Positions 23,794 through 31,229 of a stretch of 38,143 bases of DNA are shown piece by piece. The notes below the pieces were generated by a model, which had not been told where the DNA came from, did no database searches, and saw nothing but the letters and a program-made list of their open reading frames with translations. Numbering within the stretch: the first letter of the stretch is position 1; each line of letters opens with the position of its first letter. Position numbers and translations under genes: made by a program. Source of the DNA: JBCBKP01 sp038746265 (GTDB taxonomy: Bacteria; Planctomycetota; Phycisphaerae; Phycisphaerales; UBA1924); NCBI GenBank assembly GCA_038746265.1, contig JBCDKU010000016.1, forward strand, positions 1 to 38,143, given 5' to 3'.

Positions 23794-24837
23794 CTAGAAC
23801 CGGATCTGGATCGAGAGCCCGCCGAAGATGGTGGATTCGAGATCCTGATCCGCGACCTCGCCGCCGCCCGCGTCGTTGAACTCGATCGACTGCAGCAGCA
23901 TCGCGCCGACTCGTCCCGAGATGACGAACTGCTGTGTCGGCGCATAGGTCAGCGAGACACCGGCCGGGAAGCGGAACTCGTTGTACGAGCCGCCGGGGAG
24001 CGGTCCGTCACGGTCGAGGCCGTACTCGCGGTTCTCGAAGCCGAACTCGGCGGCGAGCTTGAAGTTGCCGAAGTGGTACCCCGCCTGCAGCCCGCCCTGC
24101 CCGGTGATCAGGCTGAACCGCTCGTTGGGCCTCCACTCGATCGTCGGGAAGGCGATGATCTGGACGCCTTCTTCGAGCAGCGTGCGCCCGGTGATGACGA
24201 AGCCGATCCGCAGCGTGTCGCTGATCCAGTAGCTCGCGCCGCCGAAGCCGCCGATGTAGAGCGTGTCCTCGAAGTCGGCCGACGTCTCGCCCGCGCTGAC
24301 CAACGTCGCGCCGACGAGGTACGACCAGCCCTTGAACCGGTTCACGCGGTACACGGGACGAAGCGTGAGGCTGTAGACGTCGTCGAACGGTTCATCCTCT
24401 GATGGCGCGAAGGGCAGGATGCCCTCGGCGTCCTCGAAGTCATAGAACGAGAACTCGGGGACGACCTGAAAGATGAAGTCGCTGTCGTCGGTGAGCCGGT
24501 GCGAGAAGCCGATCTCCGCCCCGACGCGGCTGACCTGCACCGAGCCGCCGGTATCGTCAAGCCCGGCATCGCCCGTGAACTGCAGCGACGCGCCGGTCAG
24601 CACCGTGATCGGCGGACGGCGGTCCTGCCCCACGATCGAACGGTCGCGGCGCGTGAGCGAGAAGAACTCTTCACGGCTGCCGACTCGGGGCACCTCAACA
24701 CCGCCGATGAAACGCGGAGCCGGCTCCTCTGTCGGCGGCGCGTCGAGCTCGAGCGTCGAGCGCTGCTGAGCGGTGGCAACTGCGCTGCCCGCAAGCGCGA
24801 TCAGTGAAGTGAAGCGAATAGTCATTGATCTGGTCAT
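23794..24837 (-). CDS. Outer-membrane beta-barrel-like protein (DUF6268-like)
   Basis: A 347-residue exported protein with a signal peptide (MTRSMTIRFTSLIALAGSAVATAQ). The body consists of alternating strands and turns (SVQVSRVGAEIGFSHRL, DFIFQVVPEFSFYDF, LTLRPVYRVNRFKGWSYLVGATL, LRIGFVITGRTLL) and ends in a C-terminal Phe (SIQIRF), as in outer-membrane barrels. The family assignment to DUF6268 is tentative. The ATG at 24835-24837 overlaps the glpK stop by four bases (ATGA), which decides the start and indicates coupling to glycerol kinase; a role in solute passage is possible but unproven. Confidence 0.75.
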   Translation of the reverse strand: MTRSMTIRFTSLIALAGSAVATAQQRSTLELDAPPTEEPAPRFIGGVEVPRVGSREEFFSLTRRDRSIVGQDRRPPITVLTGASLQFTGDAGLDDTGGSVQVSRVGAEIGFSHRLTDDSDFIFQVVPEFSFYDFEDAEGILPFAPSEDEPFDDVYSLTLRPVYRVNRFKGWSYLVGATLVSAGETSADFEDTLYIGGFGGASYWISDTLRIGFVITGRTLLEEGVQIIAFPTIEWRPNERFSLITGQGGLQAGYHFGNFKLAAEFGFENREYGLDRDGPLPGGSYNEFRFPAGVSLTYAPTQQFVISGRVGAMLLQSIEFNDAGGGEVADQDLESTIFGGLSIQIRF

Positions 24838-26330
24838 GAGTCTCTCTCTGCCCACGCCGCCGCTCGCCGGGTCGCATCGCGCCACCGCCGCATCCGGGAT
24901 TCGATGTCCGCGCTGTTCGCGGAAGGTTCGAATCGTGTCTCGCCCGTTCTGCCCCGCGCGAGTTCTGCAGGGCTGCCGATGAGGCCGCTCCCGATGCCCG
25001 CGATCGATGCCGCCCCGAGCGCGGTCGATTCGAGATCAGCGGGCCGAACGACGGGCACCCCGAGCAGGTCGGCCTGGATCTGCATCAGCAGATCATTGGA
25101 CGCCGCTCCGCCATCGACGCGCAGTTCGGTGAGCGGCGTGCCCGCATCGCGGCCCATCGCCTCGACGAGCTCCGCCACTTGGAACGCCACGCCCTCGAGC
25201 GCCGCGCGGGCGATGTGGCCGGCCGTGGTGCCTCGCGTGATGCCGAGGATGGTACCGCGAGCGTGCGGGTCCCAGTGCGGCGCGCCGAGCCCCGAGAGGG
25301 CCGGGACGAACATCACACCGCCCGAGTCCGGCACGCTCGCCGCGAGCGGCTCGACGTCGGCAGAGCCCCGGATGACCCCGAGCCCGTCGCGGAGCCACTG
25401 CACGATCGCGCCGCCGACGAAGACGCTGCCTTCCAGCGCGTAGGAACGCGCGCCGTCGATCTCCCACGCGACCGTTGAGAGCAGCCGGTTCTGCGAGGGC
25501 ACGGGCGACGCGCCGGTATTCATGAGTACGAAGCAGCCCGTGCCGTAGGTGCACTTGGCCATGCCCGGCTCGAGACACACCTGTCCGAGCGTCGCCGACT
25601 GCTGATCGCCGAGCACGCCCGCGATCGGCGCGCCCTCCATGGGCAAGCCATCGCGGACCGATCCGAATCCCCCGCCGCTTGATCGCACCTCGGGCAGCAT
25701 CGAACGCGGCACACCGAACAGCTCGAGCAGCTCGTCGTCCCACACCCCGGCGTGGATGTCGTAGAGCAGCGTGCGCGAGGCGTTCGAGGGATCCGTCGCG
25801 TGCACCGCGCCGCCCGTGAGCTTCCAGATGAGCCATGTATCGACCGTGCCGAACGCCAACTCGCCGCGCTTCGCTCTCGCGCGGGCGCCCTCGACATGAT
25901 CGAGCAGCCACGCGATCTTGGTGCCCGAGAAGTACCCATCGATCACCAGCCCGGTCTTGGCGCGGATCCGATCCTCGAGACCGTTCGCGACGAGCCGCCC
26001 GCACATCTCGGCTGTCCGCCGATCCTGCCAGACGATCGCGTTCGCGATGGGGGTCCCCGTCTTGCGGTCCCAGACGATCGTCGTCTCGCGCTGGTTCGCA
26101 ATGCCGACGGCCCTGATGTCCGCGGCCCCGAGCCCCGCCCGCTCCAGGGCTTCTGCCGCGACACCGACCTGCGTGGACCAGATCTCCGACGGGTCGTGCT
26201 CAACCCAGCCGGGCTTGGGGTAGTGCTGCGTGAATTCCTTCTGGGCGGACGCGACCTGCCGCAGCGAGCCGTCGTAGACGATCGCGCGCGAGCTCGTGGT
26301 TCCCTGATCCAGTGCGAGGATGTGCGACAA
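24834..26330 (-). CDS. glpK: Glycerol kinase
   Basis: FGGY-family kinase of 498 residues making sn-glycerol-3-phosphate. Visible motifs: DQGTTSSRA (8-16) for phosphate binding, GIANQRETT with the glycerol-contacting Arg-Glu, WQDRRT, VDTWLIWKLTGG, DPSNASRTLL, GDQQSATLGQ and DGGAASNDLLMQIQADLLG. The length matches the family. The start appears to be TTG (26328-26330), with GGAG six bases upstream. Downstream it overlaps the outer-membrane protein gene by four bases; upstream, 73 bases away on the same strand, is the CsrA-REC gene. No glpD or glpF is present in the window. Confidence 0.97.
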   Translation of the reverse strand: MSHILALDQGTTSSRAIVYDGSLRQVASAQKEFTQHYPKPGWVEHDPSEIWSTQVGVAAEALERAGLGAADIRAVGIANQRETTIVWDRKTGTPIANAIVWQDRRTAEMCGRLVANGLEDRIRAKTGLVIDGYFSGTKIAWLLDHVEGARARAKRGELAFGTVDTWLIWKLTGGAVHATDPSNASRTLLYDIHAGVWDDELLELFGVPRSMLPEVRSSGGGFGSVRDGLPMEGAPIAGVLGDQQSATLGQVCLEPGMAKCTYGTGCFVLMNTGASPVPSQNRLLSTVAWEIDGARSYALEGSVFVGGAIVQWLRDGLGVIRGSADVEPLAASVPDSGGVMFVPALSGLGAPHWDPHARGTILGITRGTTAGHIARAALEGVAFQVAELVEAMGRDAGTPLTELRVDGGAASNDLLMQIQADLLGVPVVRPADLESTALGAASIAGIGSGLIGSPAELARGRTGETRFEPSANSADIESRMRRWRDATRRAAAWAERDS

Positions 26331-26403
26331 CCCGGGCTCCCGTGCGAAACGGGCAGCCTACCGCGATCGGCGAAGCGTGGTTGTTGCGTACTCGGTCAGC
26401 GGC

Positions 26404-26991
26404 TCAGCGCAGCACGTCGTCCGCGACCCAGAAGTTCAGAAGCCGACCCACGACTTCCGAGAGGCCCGCGAAATCGTCCGGCTTGCGGAGATACGCCGAG
26501 GCACCGGCCTCGAAGCAGGCCTCGATGTTCTCCTCGTCGTCGCTCCCGCTGAGCATGACCAGCGGCAGCCGCCGCGTGTCGCCCCGCGCCCGCAGCTTCT
26601 CCACAAGCTCGCACCCGGTGCCGCCGAGAAGATGGAAGTCGATCAGGATCAGCGAGGGCGGGTTGGGCTCGGTGACGAGCTGATCGAGCTTCTCGAGAGC
26701 CTGCTCAGGAGAAGACGCCCGCGTGATCTTGCCGACCGCGTGGAGCTCGAAGACGCTCTCGAGGATCGTGCAGAAGTCGTCATCGTCCTCAACCATGAGC
26801 ACATGCAGCGCCTCGAACTGAGGGGCCGGCGCGTCGTCGCGGGGTGTGACCTCGTCGCGGAGCACCGGGACGTGCCGCGGGGCGTCGATCGCCAGCTTTA
26901 CGCGGCCGTTGCCACGGAAACCGGTCACCCGCACCCGGGCGAGCCCGCCGATGCTGAAGCCTTCACCGTTTTTCCGTTCAAACAACAGCAT
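26404..26991 (-). CDS. CsrA-REC fusion: RNA-binding carbon-storage-regulator domain joined to a response-regulator receiver domain
   Basis: A 195-residue protein with two domains. Residues 1-48 align with CsrA over its whole beta core: MLLFERKNGEGFSIGG, then RVRVTGFRGNGRVKLAIDAP and HVPVLRDEV. The two RNA-contacting arginines of CsrA (Arg6 and Arg44 in E. coli) correspond to Arg6 and Arg45. A Pro/Asp-rich linker (49-61) leads to a complete receiver domain (62-188) with acidic pocket Glu68/Asp69/Asp70, phospho-acceptor Asp118 (LILIDFHL), Ser148 (MLSGS) and Lys170 (LRKP). ATG 26991 is supported by GGAG seven bases upstream; the open frame extends to 27156 without coding signs. It is probably a phosphorylation-controlled post-transcriptional regulator (inference). 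No histidine kinase is nearby. glpK follows on the same strand. Confidence 0.9.
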   Translation of the reverse strand: MLLFERKNGEGFSIGGLARVRVTGFRGNGRVKLAIDAPRHVPVLRDEVTPRDDAPAPQFEALHVLMVEDDDDFCTILESVFELHAVGKITRASSPEQALEKLDQLVTEPNPPSLILIDFHLLGGTGCELVEKLRARGDTRRLPLVMLSGSDDEENIEACFEAGASAYLRKPDDFAGLSEVVGRLLNFWVADDVLR

Positions 26992-27167
26992 GCACGCGCT
27001 CCACGGGCCTCGCCTTCGCAGGATAATCTCGGTCAGCCATCTATGTTCTCGCAAATACGCGGCACCGTTTCCAGTGAATCTCGATGCTGATCTCGGTCTT
27101 TTGCTCGAATCGACAACTTGCCTGCCCAGAACGGGTTGCGGCAAATAACCCCACAAGGACGTTTCCA

Positions 27168-28697
27168 GTGTACCACAAGTGCTTCTGCCGGCTCGGTTTC
27201 GTGTCAGCGACGCTCGCGCTCGTCCTCGGGCACACAGCAGCGAGGGCCCAGCAGACCACCGGCGATCCGTTCTCGGACCCGATCCAGTTCGGCACCCCTG
27301 AAGCCGGGGTCGAGCCCTTCGCGGTCATCCCGAGAAGCAACAACGCCCAGCCGCGGATGAACCTGCTCGCCCCCGCCTACGACGGCTCGGGCCGGGTCTT
27401 CGTCAACGACCCGCGCGGGCCGATGTCCGCGATCTCCGAGGACGGCTCCTCCGTCTCGCTCTACCTCGACATCCGCACCGTCGATCCCTCCATCTCGACC
27501 AACAACGAGGGCGGCTTCCAGGGCTTCGCCTTCCATCCCGACTTCGAGACCAACGGCAAGCTCTACACCCTCCACGGCACGACCAACACGGGCCCCGCGC
27601 TGACCTTCCCCGCGGGCTTCGTCAACCAGCACCAGATCCTCTTCGAGTGGACCGCCGACGACCCGGCCGCCAGCACCTTCAGCGGCCCCGCGCCCCGCCA
27701 GGTCATGCGCGTCCCCCAGCGCTTCAACAACCACCTCGGCGGCGCCCTCATGTTCGACTACAACGCCCAGCCCGGCGACGAAGACTTCGGCCTGCTCCTC
27801 GTCTCCTTCGGCGACGGCGGCGGCAGCGCCGACCCCCTCGGCGCGGGCCAGGACCCGGCCGTCCCCAACGGCAAGATCCTCCGCATCGACCCGCTGCAGG
27901 GACCGCAGGGCGAGACCTATACCGTCCCCGCGACCAACCCCTTCACCGACGACGCCGCCACGCTCGACGAGATCTACGCCCTCGGCTTCCGCAACACCCA
28001 ACGCATCAGCTACGACCCGATCGGCATCCTCCCCGACCCGATCATGACCGACATCGGGCAGGGCGTCGTCGAGGAGGTCAACCGCCTCGTCGCCGAGGCC
28101 AACTACGGTTGGGTCGAGCGCGAGGGCAGCTTCGGGTTCGTCAACAACTTCACCGTCGCCCGCACGCCCACGCCCGCGGCGTTCACCGACCCGATCGCCG
28201 AGTACGACCACTCCGAGGGCCAGGCGATCACGGGCGGCTACGTCATCCGCGCCGACGCCCCCCGCGGCCTCTACGGCGGCTACATCTTCGGCGACCTCGC
28301 CAACGGCCGCCTCTTCTACGTCGAGAACGTCGGCACCCTCGAGAACGGCGGCTCCGACGCCGTCCGCGAACTCCGCCTCGTCAACCCTGACGGCTCCCCC
28401 ACGACCATGGCCCAGCAGGTGAACTCCAGCCGCGTCGATCTCCGCTTCGGCATCGACGAATCCAACCGGATCTACGTCCTGAACAAGCGCGACGGCATCG
28501 TCCGCCGCCTCTTCCACGCCGGCTGCCCCGCCGACTTCGACGGCAACACCGTCGTCAACATCTCCGACCTGTTCGCCTTCATCAACGTCTTCACCGCATC
28601 CGGTATCGACCCGCGGCGCGACTACGACGGCAACGGGGTGGAGAACATCAGCGACCTGTTTGCGTTTATTGGGGCGTTTGGAGAGGTGTGTCCGTGA
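27168..28697 (+). CDS. Secreted glucose/sorbosone dehydrogenase-like protein with C-terminal dockerin-type (GC-type) repeats
   Basis: A 509-residue exported protein with a signal peptide ending near ARAQ (about 29). The main domain is a six-bladed PQQ-dependent sugar dehydrogenase-type propeller: GGFQGFAFHPDFETNGKLY, NNHLGGALMFD, SFGDGGGSADPLG...NGKILRIDP, EIYALGFRNTQRISYDP, EEVNRLVAEANYGWVEREG, GYIFGDLANGRLFYVE. The last 59 residues carry two EF-hand/dockerin-like repeats, DFDGNTVVNISDLFAFI and DYDGNGVENISDLFAFI, bracketed by Cys453 and Cys508 (GCPADF...EVCP), the GC-type dockerin tail of Phycisphaerales surface proteins. The GTG at 27168 has AGGA eight bases upstream and is preferred over ATG 27084. 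Confidence 0.9.
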   Translation: MYHKCFCRLGFVSATLALVLGHTAARAQQTTGDPFSDPIQFGTPEAGVEPFAVIPRSNNAQPRMNLLAPAYDGSGRVFVNDPRGPMSAISEDGSSVSLYLDIRTVDPSISTNNEGGFQGFAFHPDFETNGKLYTLHGTTNTGPALTFPAGFVNQHQILFEWTADDPAASTFSGPAPRQVMRVPQRFNNHLGGALMFDYNAQPGDEDFGLLLVSFGDGGGSADPLGAGQDPAVPNGKILRIDPLQGPQGETYTVPATNPFTDDAATLDEIYALGFRNTQRISYDPIGILPDPIMTDIGQGVVEEVNRLVAEANYGWVEREGSFGFVNNFTVARTPTPAAFTDPIAEYDHSEGQAITGGYVIRADAPRGLYGGYIFGDLANGRLFYVENVGTLENGGSDAVRELRLVNPDGSPTTMAQQVNSSRVDLRFGIDESNRIYVLNKRDGIVRRLFHAGCPADFDGNTVVNISDLFAFINVFTASGIDPRRDYDGNGVENISDLFAFIGAFGEVCP

Positions 28698-28751
28698 GAA
28701 TCGAACGAAAGTAGCATTTGGCGAAATGCTCTGACGTGGTAGAAAGGGTCC

Positions 28752-28757
28752 TAATAT
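28752..28757 (+). promoter_or_regulatory. Candidate -10 box of the TIR gene, leaderless arrangement
   Basis: TAATAT ends five bases before the ATG at 28763. The -35 region at 17 bases (CTCTGA or CTGACG) is poor. Confidence 0.42.
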
Positions 28758-28762
28758 TTTGC

Positions 28763-29494
28763 ATGGCAAAGTGCACAGCGCCGGTATTGGGTCACCGCTC
28801 CGCAGCAGCAGCAGCTAGGTGCCCGGTATGCAGGTACCGGGCGAGCAGCTACGGCGGATATGGCGGATACACACCGTATTCACCTCCGTTGTACTCGCCT
28901 CCGCCGTATTCTGGGCCACCCAGAAGCAGGGGAAGCGGAACTCATGCCAGCACGGGCAGAACTAATGTGAAGCCGCGGTGGTCACGCTCCGGCTCATCTG
29001 TTTCTTACACACCGTCGGAAGTCCGTGCACTCACGCCTGTTCGACAGACGTTCGAGAAGCGTACCTCCCTGCCTGGGCTAAGGGACATCTTTCTTTGTCA
29101 CGCATGGGACGATCGTGCAGGTGCGGCAAAGGAACTTCACGACCTTCTTGAAAGCAGCGGCATCTCTGTGTGGTTCAGCGAGAAAGATGTCGGCCTTGGC
29201 ACTCCGTTGCTTCGCGCTATCGATAAAGGTCTCGCAAACTCGCGCATAGGCATCGTGCTAGTGACACCTGCACTGCTAAATCGCTTGCCTGAAGAAAGCA
29301 TTGCCGACAAAGAGCTCTCGGCGCTACTTGCTCAGGACGTTCTCGTTCCGGTCGTACACAACACGACGTACGAGGATCTTCGCGAGGTGAGTCCGCTGTT
29401 GGCTTCTCGAAGTGGTTTGAGCACCGCGGAGGATTCCATGACGGTCGTCGCCACGAAGCTCGCTGAACTAGTAACCGTCTCGCGCGACGTGTGA
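28763..29494 (+). CDS. TIR-domain protein with N-terminal zinc ribbon
   Basis: A 243-residue protein. Cys4, His11, Cys20 and Cys23 (CTAPVLGH, CPVC) form a putative zinc ribbon, followed by a low-complexity Tyr/Gly/Pro/Ser linker (27-60). A TIR domain follows (about 106-240): RDIFLCHAWDD, LLESSGISVWFSEKDVGLGTPLLRAIDKGLANSRIGIVLVTPALL, then DKELSALL, whose Glu184 is in the position of the catalytic Glu of NAD-cleaving TIRs. Bacterial TIR proteins often act in antiphage defence by depleting NAD or making a signal; no partner effector is adjacent, so the role is open. GC content is visibly lower than in flanking genes, suggesting transfer. The ATG is chosen over TTG 28718, which encodes a similar MAKC start. 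Confidence 0.88.
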   Translation: MAKCTAPVLGHRSAAAAARCPVCRYRASSYGGYGGYTPYSPPLYSPPPYSGPPRSRGSGTHASTGRTNVKPRWSRSGSSVSYTPSEVRALTPVRQTFEKRTSLPGLRDIFLCHAWDDRAGAAKELHDLLESSGISVWFSEKDVGLGTPLLRAIDKGLANSRIGIVLVTPALLNRLPEESIADKELSALLAQDVLVPVVHNTTYEDLREVSPLLASRSGLSTAEDSMTVVATKLAELVTVSRDV

Positions 29495-29611
29495 CATCGG
29501 CACTGCCCAATGGAGTCAAGTTGGTGTAACCCGGTAGTGCAGCTCGAGCGTGCGGTAGTCAACCAAGAGACTTCGTTACCGATGGACAGTCTGACCACCG
29601 CCTCATCAAAA

Positions 29612-29686
29612 TCGGGGTGGGGAGATTCGAACTCCCGACCTCTTGACCCCCAGTCAAGCGCGCTAACCAAGCTGCGCTACACCCCG
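29612..29686 (-). tRNA. tRNA-Pro(GGG)
   Basis: The minus strand folds as a complete cloverleaf: acceptor CGGGGTG/CACCCCG with discriminator A, D-stem GCGC/GCGC, anticodon stem CTTGA/TCAAG around loop CTGGGGG (anticodon GGG), and T-stem GGGAG/CTCCC with TTCGAAT loop. CCA is not encoded; TTTT follows directly. Length is 75 bases. Confidence 0.96.
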
Positions 29687-29766
29687 TGTAGACCGACAGT
29701 CTAGCCGGCATCACGCTCCCGAGCCCGGGCCAACCCACTCCCGACGCCCCCCCCGGCACGACCCGG

Positions 29767-29772
29767 TACCCT
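29767..29772 (+). promoter_or_regulatory. Candidate -10 box of pyrC, leaderless arrangement
   Basis: TACCCT ends seven bases before the pyrC ATG; no Shine-Dalgarno sequence is seen. The -35 region is C-rich and not recognisable. Confidence 0.42.
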
Positions 29773-29779
29773 CGGCCCG

Positions 29780-31120
29780 ATGCACGACGACGACTCTCCC
29801 CAGCCCGTCCTTATCACCGGCGGCCGCGTCATCGATCCCGAGTCCGGGCGCGACGAGACGGCCGACGTCCTGCTCATGGGCGGGACCGTCGAGGCGATCG
29901 GCTCGAAGCTCGACGCCCCCGCGGACGCCGAGCGGATCAACGCCGAGGGGTGCCTCGTCACGCCGGGCCTGATCGACCCGCACGTGCACCTCCGCGAGCC
30001 CGGGCAGGAGCACAAAGAGACGATCGCATCGGGCACGCTCGCGGCCGTCGCGGGCGGGTTCACGACCGTCTGCTGCATGCCCAACACGGCGCCGGCGATC
30101 GACACGCCCGAGATCGTTGAGTTCATCCGCGCGCGGGCCGCCGACACTGCGCACTGCCGCGTCTTCCCGGTCGCCTGCGGCACGGTCGGCCGCAAGGGCG
30201 AGCAGATCGCCGAGATCCAGCTCTGCGCGAACGCCGGGGCCGTCGGCATCTCCGACGACGGCGACGTCATCCAGTCCGCCGGCATGATGGCACGCGTCTT
30301 CGCCGCGACCGAGCAAGCCGGCCTGGCGTTCATGCAGCACTGCCAGGACACCACGCTCACACGGGGCTCGGCGATGCATGCCGGCACGGTCTCGGCCCGG
30401 CTCGGCCTCGGCGGATGGCCGCGCGTCGCAGAGGAGATCATCATCGAGCGCGACGTGCGTCTCGCGGCCGTGATGCCGAACCCCTGCCGCTACCACGTCC
30501 AGCACCTATCCTCGGGTGGCTCGATCCCGATCATCCGCCGCGCCCGCGACGCGGGCCAGCCCGTGACCGCCGAGGCGAGCCCGCACCACCTGCACCTCAC
30601 GCACGAGGCGTGCCTCGCCGAGGACAGCCACGGGGGCGAGCCCAACGCAAAGATGAACCCGCCGCTCCGCGAGCGGTCGGACGTCGAGGCGCTGCGCGCC
30701 GCGGTCGCCGAGGGCGTGATCACGATCCTCGCGACCGACCACGCCCCCCACTCGCCGCACGAGAAAGACCAGCCCTTCGAGGTCGCGCCCTTCGGCATCG
30801 TCGGTCTCGAGACCGCGCTCGCGCTCTACGCCGAAGCGCTCGTCGAAACCGGCGCGATCGATTGGCCGCGACTCATCGCGCTCATGACGATCGAGCCCGC
30901 CAGGCTCTGCAACCTCGACCATCTCGGCCTCGGCTCGCTCGCAGAGGGCGGCCCGGCCGACGTGACGGTCATTGATCCGAACGCCGCGTGGAGCGTGACG
31001 CCCGACACCTTCGTCGGCAAGAGCCGCAACTCACCGTTTGTCGGCTGGGATCTCAAGGGCCGGCCGATCGCGACGATCGTGGGCGGGCGATCGGTGCACG
31101 AGGCCGCGATCGTTCGATAA
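29780..31120 (+). CDS. pyrC: Dihydroorotase (type I)
   Basis: Amidohydrolase of 446 residues that closes carbamoyl-aspartate to dihydroorotate in pyrimidine synthesis. Metal ligands are visible: HVH in DPHVHLREPG (67-75), the Asp of ISDDGD, His of MQHCQD, His of YHVQHLSSGG, and Asp-His in ATDHAPHSPHEK. MPNTAPAID and the FGIVGLETAL substrate loop also match. The length fits the ~430-residue type I class. No pyrB is adjacent, although type I enzymes often associate with aspartate transcarbamoylase. The ATG at 29780 is seven bases from a -10-like box. Confidence 0.96.
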   Translation: MHDDDSPQPVLITGGRVIDPESGRDETADVLLMGGTVEAIGSKLDAPADAERINAEGCLVTPGLIDPHVHLREPGQEHKETIASGTLAAVAGGFTTVCCMPNTAPAIDTPEIVEFIRARAADTAHCRVFPVACGTVGRKGEQIAEIQLCANAGAVGISDDGDVIQSAGMMARVFAATEQAGLAFMQHCQDTTLTRGSAMHAGTVSARLGLGGWPRVAEEIIIERDVRLAAVMPNPCRYHVQHLSSGGSIPIIRRARDAGQPVTAEASPHHLHLTHEACLAEDSHGGEPNAKMNPPLRERSDVEALRAAVAEGVITILATDHAPHSPHEKDQPFEVAPFGIVGLETALALYAEALVETGAIDWPRLIALMTIEPARLCNLDHLGLGSLAEGGPADVTVIDPNAAWSVTPDTFVGKSRNSPFVGWDLKGRPIATIVGGRSVHEAAIVR

Positions 31121-31165
31121 ACAACGGCTCATCTGCTCGCCGCTACCTCATCATCTCCGACACTG

Positions 31166-31213
31166 GAAAAACGACAAGCGGCCGCCGAGCCCAATGAAGG
31201 ACCCGGCGGCCGC
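31166..31213 (-). terminator. Rho-independent terminator of the beta-helix gene at 31230-32309
   Basis: Ten-base perfect stem (31178-31187 with 31204-31213; 16-base loop), followed on the minus strand by TTGTCGTTTTTCC. It starts 17 bases past the stop of the minus-strand gene. It may also stop pyrC transcripts from the other side, though no T tract follows on the plus strand. Confidence 0.78.
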
Positions 31214-31229
31214 GTGTCTGAGATCTCGT

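Noticed and set aside
26362..26367. Minus-strand TAGGCT upstream of glpK as a leaderless promoter
   Set aside because: It lies more than 30 bases before the start, lacks a -35, and glpK has its own Shine-Dalgarno; the spacing does not fit the leaderless set.
26992..27156. N-terminal extension of the CsrA-REC frame to 27156
   Set aside because: The extension is Arg-rich without motifs, and GGAG seven bases before ATG 26991, exactly at the CsrA N terminus, fixes the start.
27204..28769. 521-codon minus-strand open frame
   Set aside because: Antisense to the dehydrogenase-like gene; Val/Glu/Ala/Asp-rich shadow without motifs.
29217..29670. Short minus-strand frames overlapping the TIR gene and tRNA
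   Set aside because: They cross the tRNA or run antisense to TIR and lack start signals.
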